From NCBI GenBank assembly GCA_018713405.1, contig DVOR01000146.1:1-8333 (forward strand): 8,333 bases of DNA. The letters are read 5' to 3'. The notes below the pieces were generated by a model. That model searched no databases. It had not been told where the DNA came from and worked only from the letters and a program-made list of their open reading frames with translations. This document shows, piece by piece, positions 1 through 6,027 of this stretch. Every line of letters starts with the position of its first letter. Positions within the stretch are counted from its first letter, which is position 1. Source of the DNA: Candidatus Spyradenecus faecavium. Its GTDB lineage: Bacteria; Verrucomicrobiota; Kiritimatiellia; RFP12; DVOR01. A program made the position numbers and the translations under genes.

Positions 1-1103
1 AGGGGCGGGGCCGCGAGGAAGCCGAAGAAGCCGATGGTGGAGATCTGCGCGATGGCGATGCTGGGCGGCACGCCCGGCGCTTTGCCGGCCAGCCCGCAGC
101 AGAGCGGCACGACGGCGCTGGTGCCGCACCCCATGAGGGCGAAGCCGACCATCGCGGCGGCCATCGCGGCCGGTCCGCCGAGGAGCGGCGCGCAGACGGC
201 CAGGGCCAGCCCGCCGGAGATGAAGCCGCCGCAGGCGTAGAGCACGCGGCGGGGGCCGAGGCGGTTGACGATGCGGTCGGCCACGAAGCGCCCGGTGACC
301 ATGGTGCAGAGGTAGGCGAAGTAGCCGTAGCTCTGGTGCGCGGGGAGGACGGCCAGGACGTCGCGGAAGTAGACGCCGCCCCAGTCGTAAATCGCGCCCT
401 CGCAGGCCATGCAGCCGAGCGAGGCGACGCCGAGCCAGAAGAGGAAGGGCGTGAGGCGCCAGGCCGAGCCTCGGCGGGCGGCGGCGGGCGCGGGGGCGCG
501 GTCGAAGGTCAGCAGCGCGCCGCCCGAGCAGGAGAGCAACGCCCACGCGCCGAGGGCCACGCCGCCGAAGTGCGCCCACGTGGGCACGCCGAAGCGGCCC
601 AACAGCATGGCCAGGGCGACGGCGGCCAGACCGGCGAGCGACCACATGCCGTGGAAGAGGGCGATGATGGAGCGGCGGTAGTAGTGCTCCAGCTGGACGC
701 CCTGGGTGTTGGCGGCGGTGTTGGAGAGGTTGGCGGCGAAGCCCGCGAGCAGAAGCCCCACGGCGAGCGAGGCGACGTTGGGCGCGAGGCCGAGGAAGAG
801 GAGGATGGCCGGGTAGAGGAAGCCCGCGAGGAGGAGCATCCGGCGGCTCCCGAAGCGCGCCACCAACAGGCCGTTGGGCGCCATGGAGATCAGCTGCCCC
901 ACGGGGATCGCCAGCAGGAGCGTGCCCAGCGCGGCCTCGCTGAGGGCCAGGCGGTCGCGGACGTCGGGGATGCGCGAGCACCAGGTGGCGAAGGCCACGC
1001 CCTGGATGAAGAAGGAGCAACAGATGGCCACGCGTGCGCGGATGGGCGCGGGCGTGCGCGGCAGGAAGCAGGCGGACAGCAGGAAATCGCGGCGCGGGCG
1101 CAT
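1..1103 (-). CDS. YbjJ-like major facilitator superfamily transporter (3' end cut by window edge)
   Basis: This is a polytopic inner-membrane transporter, probably a proton-coupled permease; the substrate is unknown. The reading frame stays open from an ATG at 1103 to the left edge, giving 367 complete codons. MFS proteins are usually about 390-410 aa, so only the last transmembrane helix or so is missing. Residues 41-72 (WCSRIPDVRDRLALSEAALG followed by a helix) and EGAIYDWGGVYF (235-246) are typical of the YbjJ branch. Loop motif A appears in both halves: NGLLVARFGSRR (77-88) and GRFVADRIVNRLGPRR (271-286). A Pro/Ala-rich cytoplasmic loop (about 200-215) separates the two six-helix halves. 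The start lies one base after the TGA of the sodium symporter gene, with no clear Shine-Dalgarno, so translation is probably coupled to that gene. The MFS assignment is firm and the YbjJ subgroup likely. Confidence 0.88.
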   Translation of the reverse strand, partial: MRPRRDFLLSACFLPRTPAPIRARVAICCSFFIQGVAFATWCSRIPDVRDRLALSEAALGTLLLAIPVGQLISMAPNGLLVARFGSRRMLLLAGFLYPAILLFLGLAPNVASLAVGLLLAGFAANLSNTAANTQGVQLEHYYRRSIIALFHGMWSLAGLAAVALAMLLGRFGVPTWAHFGGVALGAWALLSCSGGALLTFDRAPAPAAARRGSAWRLTPFLFWLGVASLGCMACEGAIYDWGGVYFRDVLAVLPAHQSYGYFAYLCTMVTGRFVADRIVNRLGPRRVLYACGGFISGGLALAVCAPLLGGPAAMAAAMVGFALMGCGTSAVVPLCCGLAGKAPGVPPSIAIAQISTIGFFGFLAAPP

Positions 1104-1104
1104 C

Positions 1105-2484
1105 TCAGGAGCGGAAGAACTTGACGTAGAGCCCCAGCACGAAGACCACCGCCAGGAGGGTCGGCAGGACGTAGGCCATGTAGAAGCGCAGGGCGTTGCC
1201 GAAGCGCAGGCCGCGGCCCGTGTTCGCCTCCTTCAGGAAGTTGTCCCACCCCCAGTAGCGGCGGCTGACGCAGAAGATGAGGACGGCCATCGAGCCGAGC
1301 GGCAAGGCGATGTTCGAGACCAGGAAGTCCTCGAGGTCCATGATGGTGGAGCCCTCGCCGAGGGGGTTGACGCCGGAGAGGAGGTTGAAGCCCAGGGCGC
1401 AGGGGACGGAGAGGAGGAAGAGGAGCGGGGCGTTGCGCTTGATGGCCTTGTGGCGCGTGCAGCGGCGCGTCTCCATCGTCATGGCGATGATGTTCTCGAA
1501 GACCGCGATGACGGTGGTGAGGGCGGCCAGGGCCAGGAGGACGAAGAAGGCCGCGCCCACCCAGACGCCCAGGCCGTGGGGCATCTGCGCGAAGACCTTG
1601 GGCAGGGTGATGAAGATGAGGTTGGGGCCCTGGTCGGGGCGCACGTCGTAGGCGAAGCAGGCGGGGAAGATGACGAGGCCCGAGAGGAGGGCGACGGTGG
1701 TGTCGATGCCGATGATCTTGGCCGACTCGCCGGGGAGGGTGTAGCGGCGGGAGGTGTAGCTGCCGAAGATGGCCATCGAGCCGATGCCCAGCGAGAGGGT
1801 GAAGAAGCTCTGCCCCAGCGCGTCGAAGACGATGTCGAAGAGCGGGCGCGTCTTGAGCGGCTCCAGCGAGGGCATAAGGTAGAAGGCCACGCCCTTGCCC
1901 GCGCCGTCGAGCGTCAGGGCGTAGACGGCCAGGCCGACGAGGAGGACGAAGAGCGCGGCCATCATCTTCTTGCTCACGCCCTCGACGCCCTTCTCCAGGC
2001 CCAGCGCGCAGACGCCGAAGCCGATGAGGCACACCACGGCCATCCAGAAGAGCTGCGCTGTGGGGTTGCCGGTGAAGGTGGCGAAGAAGCCGCCCGGGTC
2101 GCCGAAGTCGAACCAGCCGCACAGGAGGGCGACGGGGTAGGCGAGCATCCAGCCGGCGACCGTGGTGTAGTACATCATCAGCAGCCAGTTGCCCGCGATC
2201 TGCGCCTTCGAGATGGCGCGGTAGGGGCCCGGGCGGGGGGTGAGCAGGGGGTAGGCCGTCGCCAGCGAGCGTTGCGAGGCGCGCCCGATGGCGAACTCCG
2301 CCACCATCATCGGCAGGCCGAAGAGCGCCAGGAAGGCGATGTAGAGCAGCACGAAGAGCGCGCCGCCGCCCTCGCCCACGATGTAGGGGAAGCGCCAGAC
2401 GTTCCCCAAGCCCACGGCGCAGCCCGCCGATACCAGAAGGAAGCCCAGGCTCGTCGCCAGCGACTCGCGTTTGCCGTCGTTCAT
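1105..2484 (-). CDS. Neurotransmitter:sodium symporter (NSS/SNF, LeuT-fold) family transporter
   Basis: The 459-aa protein is a Na+-coupled amino-acid or amine importer of the inner membrane. The TM1 signature AVGLGNVWRFPY spans residues 23-34, with the sodium-site Gly/Asn and the unwound helix region. TM3 carries YYTTVAGW (105-112), TM6 FFTLSLGIGSM (227-237) and TM8 ALTTVIAVFEN (321-331). In TM8, Thr323 and Thr324 correspond to the LeuT Na2-site Thr354/Ser355 pair, so both hydroxyls are kept. The usual ENGGGAF after TM1 reads EGGGALF here, lacking the Asn. Length and the roughly 11-12 helices fit bacterial NSS members. The ATG at 2484 is chosen over upstream starts because it has GGAG (2490-2493) five bases before it and opens the conserved N-terminus. 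It overlaps the stop of the SixA-like gene as ATGA. The substrate cannot be read from sequence; Trp, Tyr, Leu and Ala transporters exist in this family. Confidence 0.95.
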   Translation of the reverse strand: MNDGKRESLATSLGFLLVSAGCAVGLGNVWRFPYIVGEGGGALFVLLYIAFLALFGLPMMVAEFAIGRASQRSLATAYPLLTPRPGPYRAISKAQIAGNWLLMMYYTTVAGWMLAYPVALLCGWFDFGDPGGFFATFTGNPTAQLFWMAVVCLIGFGVCALGLEKGVEGVSKKMMAALFVLLVGLAVYALTLDGAGKGVAFYLMPSLEPLKTRPLFDIVFDALGQSFFTLSLGIGSMAIFGSYTSRRYTLPGESAKIIGIDTTVALLSGLVIFPACFAYDVRPDQGPNLIFITLPKVFAQMPHGLGVWVGAAFFVLLALAALTTVIAVFENIIAMTMETRRCTRHKAIKRNAPLLFLLSVPCALGFNLLSGVNPLGEGSTIMDLEDFLVSNIALPLGSMAVLIFCVSRRYWGWDNFLKEANTGRGLRFGNALRFYMAYVLPTLLAVVFVLGLYVKFFRS

Positions 2485-2924
2485 ACCGTCTCCATCCGTT
2501 GCGCCCAGAGCAGGCGCCAATCCTTGTCTTCGCGCTCCAGCGCCACGATCATGCAGGTGCCGAAGGCGTGGGGGGCCTGCGGGCAGAGCGTCCGCGCCAA
2601 CTCCCCGATCGAGCACATGTGCCCCACCACGAGCGCCTCGCCCACGCCCAGGGCCTCGACGGTCGCCCGCATGGCCGCGGGGTCGCCGAAGGGCGTGAAG
2701 TCGCGGCTCTCCAACGGGTCAAGCGCCGTCCCGAGTTCCTCCTGGATGGCGGCGGCGGTCTCCCGCGCGCGGCGGTAGCCGCTGGTCAGCACGGCCTCGG
2801 GCCGCGCGCCCTGCGCCCGCAGGAAGCGTCCGGCCGCGCGCGCCTGCGCCAGGCCGAAGGGCGACAGCCCCGGGTCGCTGTCCCCCGAGGCATAGGCCCC
2901 ATGCCGAATCAGATAAAGCACCAT
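2481..2924 (-). CDS. sixA: SixA-like phosphohistidine phosphatase (histidine phosphatase superfamily)
   Basis: The 147-aa protein is a small cytoplasmic histidine phosphatase, close to the roughly 160 aa of E. coli SixA. The N-terminal MVLYLIRHG holds Arg7 and the catalytic His8. The second arginine box SGYRRARETA (48-57) and the second histidine in VVGHMCSIGEL (99-109, His102) complete the active-site set. SixA dephosphorylates phosphohistidine in HPt domains or PTS proteins; whether this protein does so is inferred from the family. The ATG at 2924 is preferred to an in-frame GTG at 2933, which would add three residues: the GTG directly abuts the predicted -10 element and would lie outside the transcript. 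The gene is first in an operon with two membrane transporters and shares the bases ATGA with the symporter start. The symbol is by similarity; other short RHG phosphatases are possible. Confidence 0.87.
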   Translation of the reverse strand: MVLYLIRHGAYASGDSDPGLSPFGLAQARAAGRFLRAQGARPEAVLTSGYRRARETAAAIQEELGTALDPLESRDFTPFGDPAAMRATVEALGVGEALVVGHMCSIGELARTLCPQAPHAFGTCMIVALEREDKDWRLLWAQRMETV

Positions 2925-2939
2925 AATCCCCACATCATA
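2922..2939 (-). promoter_or_regulatory. Extended -10 promoter of the sixA-symporter-MFS operon, near-leaderless
   Basis: On the minus strand TGG-TATGAT (hexamer 2939-2934) matches the extended sigma-70 -10 consensus TGnTATAAT at all but one base. No good -35 lies 17 bp upstream. Counting six bases from the hexamer puts the start of transcription at A2927, three bases before the ATG at 2924, so the mRNA would have almost no leader. A GGGG run between hexamer and ATG is not part of the predicted transcript. The element stands out as AT-rich in a GC-rich setting. It is a motif-based prediction. Confidence 0.5.
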
Positions 2940-2963
2940 CCAAAAACCCCCGTTCCCGACGCG

Positions 2964-2994
2964 CCTCCGTCTTTTGGGGCGCCGTAGACGGAGG
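2964..2994. repeat. 9-bp inverted repeat in the divergent promoter region
   Basis: CCTCCGTCT (2964-2972) and its exact reverse complement AGACGGAGG (2986-2994) flank a 13-base spacer that contains the palindrome GGCGCC. Neither strand has a T-run directly after the second arm, so an intrinsic terminator is unlikely. The right arm overlaps the candidate -35 of the rightward operon, which would suit an operator or a cruciform. The function is unknown. Confidence 0.5.
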
Positions 2995-3014
2995 GGGCTG
3001 CTTTGTGGTAAAGT
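2985..3014 (+). promoter_or_regulatory. Candidate promoter of the DUF2157 operon
   Basis: TAGACG (2985-2990, four of six bases of TTGACA) and TAAAGT (3009-3014, four of six of TATAAT, preceded by TGG as an extended -10) are separated by 18 bp. Transcription would begin near 3021, leaving about 26 bases of leader with GGAG (3037-3040) before the start codon. The match is moderate and could be chance. Confidence 0.3.
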
Positions 3015-3046
3015 GGTGGCGTCGTTCGGTTTTTGCGGAGACTGCC

Positions 3047-4258
3047 ATGGAACGTGTGACGGAAAAAGGGACGGGGCGGCTGGATTTGACCCTGTGGCTG
3101 GGGTCGACGGGTGCGCTCTTGGCCATTGTCGGGCTGATCGCCATGCTGGCGGCCAATTGGCACTGGGTGCCCCTCGGCGCGCAGATCGCCGTCGCGCTGG
3201 CGCCGTTGGCGCTGGGGTGGCTGGGCTACGGCTGGCTGTGGCGCCGGGGCATCGACAGCGTGGCGGCGGACGAGATCGTGGGCGTGGTGTGGACGGGCGG
3301 GGTGATCTGCTCGGTGGCGTTGCTGGGGCGGGTGCTGCAGCTGAGCTCGGACACCTTTGCCTTTTGCGCGGCGGTGACGGGGTTGCTCCTGCCGATCACG
3401 TGGCTGTTGCGCTCCAAGGCCGCCTGGCTGGCGGGGGTGGGCTTCGCCTTCGCCGCGGTCTTGGCGCTGGCGCATCTGCCCGGGATGACGTATCGCAACG
3501 AGGCGGGGTGGCAGCTGGCGTTCCTCGCGGCGCTGACGGCGGCGTTCCTGCCGCGTGCGGTCGCGCAATGGCGCAAGGCGGGAATCGATGGCGGCATCGG
3601 GCGGAGGCTGGTCGCCCTGGCGGCGCTCTGTTGGACGATCCATGCGGTCACGCTGCTGTGTCTGTGGCTGGATGATTGCCTGGAGTTGTCGGAGGCATGG
3701 GTGGTGAGTGGGGCGCTGCTCTTCCTGATGGCCGTCGGGGTGGTCATCACGCAGGTGGAGCGCGGCCAACCCGCCGGGCGGAGGCCGCTTTCGGTGTTCC
3801 ATTGGGCGGCGCTGACGCTGATGATGTCCTTCGTCGCCTTTGACGGGCCGGCGCTGTCCACTTTGGGCCTCGGGTGGCGGGGGTGGCTTTGGGGGACCGG
3901 CGCGCTCCTGCTCGCCGTGTGCGTGACGTTGGCGGCTACGCGGCGGCTGAGCGACGAGGGCGTTTTCCTCTTCCTTCTTCCGCTCTTTGCCTTTGCCTCC
4001 GCGTTGGGGTCGTCGAGTGTCTTCCCGATGGGATGCGTGGTGGTTGGCGTGGCGGCGATCGTGCATGGCGTCTTGGTCGGGCGGGCGTTCGTCGCCAATG
4101 AGGGCGTGATCTTCACCCTTCTCTCGGCCTGGGCCGCGCTGGCCGGGCTGGAGGTGGACCTGATGGCGCAGGGGGTGCTCCTGCTCTTCGGCGGCGTGGC
4201 GCTCATCGCGCTCAACGTGGCGCTCGCGAAGCGCAAGGGAGGGACCGGCCATGAATAA
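3047..4258 (+). CDS. DUF2157 family multi-pass membrane protein
   Basis: The 403-aa protein is almost wholly hydrophobic, with roughly 10-12 membrane helices, and has no known biochemical activity. The N-terminal third matches the DUF2157 pattern: a glycine-rich first helix ending in AANWHWVP (35-42), a second helix pair, then ALLGRVLQLSSDTF (91-104) followed by a helix and the LRSKAAWL turn (121-128). The ATG at 3047 is chosen because GGAG (3037-3040) lies six bases upstream. An in-frame GTG at 3005 would add 14 residues but has no ribosome site and overlaps the predicted -10. The last 8 bp overlap the start of the GDYXXLXY-type gene, so the two are co-translated. In many bacteria DUF2157, DUF4401 and GDYXXLXY genes form such pairs or triplets, which supports both calls; no separate DUF4401 gene is present here. 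The family call rests on pattern recall, not on a profile search. Confidence 0.82.
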   Translation: MERVTEKGTGRLDLTLWLGSTGALLAIVGLIAMLAANWHWVPLGAQIAVALAPLALGWLGYGWLWRRGIDSVAADEIVGVVWTGGVICSVALLGRVLQLSSDTFAFCAAVTGLLLPITWLLRSKAAWLAGVGFAFAAVLALAHLPGMTYRNEAGWQLAFLAALTAAFLPRAVAQWRKAGIDGGIGRRLVALAALCWTIHAVTLLCLWLDDCLELSEAWVVSGALLFLMAVGVVITQVERGQPAGRRPLSVFHWAALTLMMSFVAFDGPALSTLGLGWRGWLWGTGALLLAVCVTLAATRRLSDEGVFLFLLPLFAFASALGSSSVFPMGCVVVGVAAIVHGVLVGRAFVANEGVIFTLLSAWAALAGLEVDLMAQGVLLLFGGVALIALNVALAKRKGGTGHE

Positions 4259-5723
4259 GACGCTCCGTCTGGCGATCTTTGCCCTGGCGCTGGTGGCGCA
4301 GGCCGCCGTGCCGGGGTGGATGTTGGTGAAGCACCACCTGATCCTTACGCGCGGCGAGCGGTTCGTCCTGCCCGTCACGTTGGGCGACCCGCGCGACCTC
4401 TTCATGGGGCACTACGCGCGGCTGCGCGTGGCCGAGGACGCGTTGCCCGAGGCGCTCAGGGATGTGCCGGACAACTACCTGCGTTACTACTGCGACCAAC
4501 GGTATGCGCGGCAAATCGACCGCTCCGTCGCGTCGCTCCGGGGCGAACTCACCGTGCGCCTGTGGCGGGGGTCGGCCCTGGCCGAGGGGCTGACCATCGA
4601 GGGCCTCCCGGCCCATGACTACCTCGCGCGGGCCGCCGCGGGGCAGGCGCCCTCGGGGTCGCCTTTCCATGAAGACACCCTCTTTGCCATCGAGCCCTTC
4701 CCCGGCGCGCTGGAGCTCTCGTCGGGCGACGTGCACGGCCTGTGCGGGTTGGCCTCACCCACCGCGATCATGCAGGGCCTCGTCGTGCCGGTCGGCTACG
4801 CGGACTACCGACGTTACGTCGCGCGGGCCGCGCTTCGCGGCGAGCCGCGGCAGACGCCCCGCGAGGCGCGCCACGCTTGGGTGTGTGCGCGGGACTGGGC
4901 AGAGAAACAGGATCGTTGGGCCGAGGGGAAACGGATCTTGGTCTTGCCGTTGCCGGACCCGCCCGCGACGGCGGACTACGGCACGGCCGCCGGCGCCTAC
5001 TACCAAGAGGTCGAGGAGACCTTCGTCGATTGGTCCAGGGGTAGGGACAAGCTGCTCTTCTATGGAGAACCCGGCGAACGTGCCCCGCGCACCGTTCAGA
5101 GCACCCTGGCCAAGGCGTTGCCGGGGGCGCGCTGGCTGCTCCCCGCCGAGCAACTGCCCGAGGGTCTTGACGCGAGCCACGTCTGTCTGCTGCTGGATGC
5201 CCCGCCGAAGCGAAACCCCGGCGCGGAGTGGTTCCTCCGCGCGTCGCCCGGCGCGTACCCGGAAATCTCGGCGGAGGGATTCCAGGGGTGGGTGCAGACC
5301 GTCGACCCCTTCGGCCCCCTGCCGCCGCCCCAGCCCGGCGAGGCCGCCAAATACGCCGCGGCGCTTCGCGAGGCGCAGTCGTCGTGCGAACGGGAACTCC
5401 TGTGCAGGCGTCTGGCCAAGGCGCTTGCCCGCGAGGCGCAGGCCCAAGGCGACGCGGACGGTCTGGAGCGGGCGCTCGCCCACATCCCGCTCCGGACGCT
5501 CCGCCACTATTACGAGAACACCTGCGAGACCTACGCCGATTGGCGTGCGTTGGTGGCCTACCTCGCCGCGCGCGAGCGGGCCGGCCGCCCCGTCCTCCTG
5601 GCCGGCTGGCGCGCCATCGCCCCCCACGCGGACGACCCGCCCCCGCCGCCCGTCCCCGAACCGTCTGCCAAATCCCGCGCGGAGGACCTCCTCGACCTCG
5701 CCGACCGCTTGCTCGGCGAGTAG
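4251..5723 (+). CDS. GDYXXLXY-type membrane-anchored protein with long C-terminal extension
   Basis: The 490-aa protein has one N-terminal membrane helix (about residues 6-28) and a large, probably periplasmic remainder. GDPRDLFMGHYARLRV (45-60) corresponds to the DPRDLxxGDYxxLxY signature that names the family, but Asp is His54 and the final Tyr is Val60. Typical members are about 170-200 aa. Here the first 190 or so residues would make up the family domain, and about 300 residues follow that I do not recognise. The extension contains several Trp/Tyr-rich patches, cysteines at 377-385 (SSCERELLC), a stretch HYYENTCETYADW (419-431), a proline run (463-467) and an acidic tail. The ATG at 4251 has GGGAGGG about seven bases upstream and overlaps the DUF2157 gene by 8 bp. 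The function is unknown. The frame is unbroken and the coding bias strong, so the gene is real. Confidence 0.8.
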   Translation: MNKTLRLAIFALALVAQAAVPGWMLVKHHLILTRGERFVLPVTLGDPRDLFMGHYARLRVAEDALPEALRDVPDNYLRYYCDQRYARQIDRSVASLRGELTVRLWRGSALAEGLTIEGLPAHDYLARAAAGQAPSGSPFHEDTLFAIEPFPGALELSSGDVHGLCGLASPTAIMQGLVVPVGYADYRRYVARAALRGEPRQTPREARHAWVCARDWAEKQDRWAEGKRILVLPLPDPPATADYGTAAGAYYQEVEETFVDWSRGRDKLLFYGEPGERAPRTVQSTLAKALPGARWLLPAEQLPEGLDASHVCLLLDAPPKRNPGAEWFLRASPGAYPEISAEGFQGWVQTVDPFGPLPPPQPGEAAKYAAALREAQSSCERELLCRRLAKALAREAQAQGDADGLERALAHIPLRTLRHYYENTCETYADWRALVAYLAARERAGRPVLLAGWRAIAPHADDPPPPPVPEPSAKSRAEDLLDLADRLLGE

Positions 5724-5736
5724 CCCGCCCCACGTC

Positions 5737-5755
5737 CCCGCCTGGGCGCGGCGGG
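5737..5755 (+). terminator. Possible weak hairpin terminator after the GDYXXLXY gene
   Basis: CCCGCC (5737-5742) pairs with GGCGGG (5750-5755) around a 7-base loop, 13 bases past the stop codon. It is followed by AACACGAAG rather than a T-run, so it is not a classical intrinsic terminator. It may only slow polymerase or protect the 3' end. Confidence 0.25.
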
Positions 5756-5756
5756 A

Positions 5757-5802
5757 ACACGAAGGGATTTGAAGGGAAGGAGGAAAGGGAGATTGGAGGG
5801 GT
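5757..5802 (+). other. Purine-rich tract
   Basis: Apart from two short T clusters (5768-5770 and 5793-5794) the strand is almost all A and G between 5761 and 5801. It includes AAGGAGG-like sequences resembling a ribosome site but with no gene behind it. The opposite strand is a matching pyrimidine tract. The function is unknown; such tracts can form unusual helices or be a decayed repeat. Confidence 0.4.
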
Positions 5803-5873
5803 GTGGGGCACTGCCCCACGCCCCGGCAGGGCGAAGTTCGCCCTGCACCCCCGGCACGTCCTGCGGACGTGCC
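5803..5873. repeat. Array of three perfect GC-rich palindromes
   Basis: Three successive hairpins stand within 71 bp. The first is GTGGGGCA/TGCCCCAC (5803-5819, one central base). The second is GCAGGGCGAA/TTCGCCCTGC (5826-5846, one central base). The third is GGCACGTCC/GGACGTGCC (5853-5873, loop TGC). All stems are perfect, with eight, ten and nine pairs. They lack T-runs on either strand. The arrangement resembles dispersed extragenic palindromic (REP/BIME-like) elements; whether copies exist elsewhere in the genome cannot be seen here. Confidence 0.7.
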
Positions 5874-5900
5874 TGACAGGGACGCACCAGGCGGCGCGGC

Positions 5901-5923
5901 AGGACGAATAGGACCAGTAGGAC
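5901..5923. repeat. Short 9-bp-period tandem repeat (AGGAC units)
   Basis: AGGAC recurs at 5901, 5910 and 5919, exactly nine bases apart, in the units AGGACGAAT, AGGACCAGT and AGGAC. On the minus strand this reads as GTCCT-type units. The copy number is small, so it may be a fragment of a longer microsatellite-like array. Confidence 0.55.
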
Positions 5924-5953
5924 GCTTCCGTAAGTCGTGAAGGGGCGGGTGGA

Positions 5954-5974
5954 CGGCGGGGATCGTCCCCGCCG
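5954..5974. repeat. Perfect 9-bp hairpin
   Basis: CGGCGGGGA (5954-5962) pairs with TCCCCGCCG (5966-5974) around the loop TCG. It lies downstream of both convergent genes and has no T-run on either side. It is probably part of the same extragenic palindrome cluster, or a back-up barrier to read-through. Confidence 0.6.
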
Positions 5975-6008
5975 GAGCGCCCGCACCCTTTGCGTCTTCG
6001 CGGAAAAC

Positions 6009-6027
6009 GGGGCGGCTTTGCCGCCCC
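6009..6027 (-). terminator. Intrinsic-type terminator at the end of the pilin cassette
   Basis: On the minus strand GGGGCGGC-AAA-GCCGCCCC forms a perfect 8-bp stem with a three-base loop and is followed by GTTTTCC. The first stem base (6027) is the last base of the TadG-like gene's TAG stop, so the hairpin begins inside the stop codon. The T-run is short but the position and strand fit the end of a minus-strand operon. Confidence 0.6.

Larger units (their letters stand above)
5724..6026. other. Convergent intergenic region without a credible gene
   Basis: This stretch of about 300 bp lies between the ends of the plus-strand GDYXXLXY gene and the minus-strand TadG-like gene. The frames that cross it give low-complexity Arg/Pro/Ala translations lacking domains. 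One 36-codon frame from a GTG at 5801 ends at 5911 and simply reads through the hairpins. What it holds are the hairpins, purine tract, 9-bp tandem repeat and terminator listed separately. Confidence 0.75.

Noticed and set aside
890..2122. Minus-strand 410-codon open frame overlapping the symporter and MFS genes
   Set aside because: It is out of frame with both well-supported transporters and its translation is an Arg/Pro/Leu-rich shadow.
874..2778. Plus-strand 634-codon open frame
   Set aside because: It is antisense to the symporter and sixA genes. Its translation is Ala/Glu/Arg/Gly-rich with no domain, the usual high-GC shadow of genes with G/C third positions.
3005..3046. GTG start 14 codons upstream for the DUF2157 gene
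   Set aside because: It overlaps the predicted -10, has no ribosome site, and adds a basic stretch not expected in the family, while the ATG at 3047 has GGAG at ideal spacing.
2909..4405. Minus-strand 498-codon open frame
   Set aside because: It is antisense to the DUF2157 gene, rich in Arg/Gln/His/Pro and with no membrane or domain signal.
5803..5873. Terminal inverted repeats of an insertion sequence
   Set aside because: The palindromes are self-contained hairpins; no transposase frame or target duplication is present.
5801..5911. 36-codon frame from GTG after a purine-rich, ribosome-site-like stretch
   Set aside because: It reads straight through three perfect palindromes, has no recognisable feature, and its codons are dictated by the hairpins.
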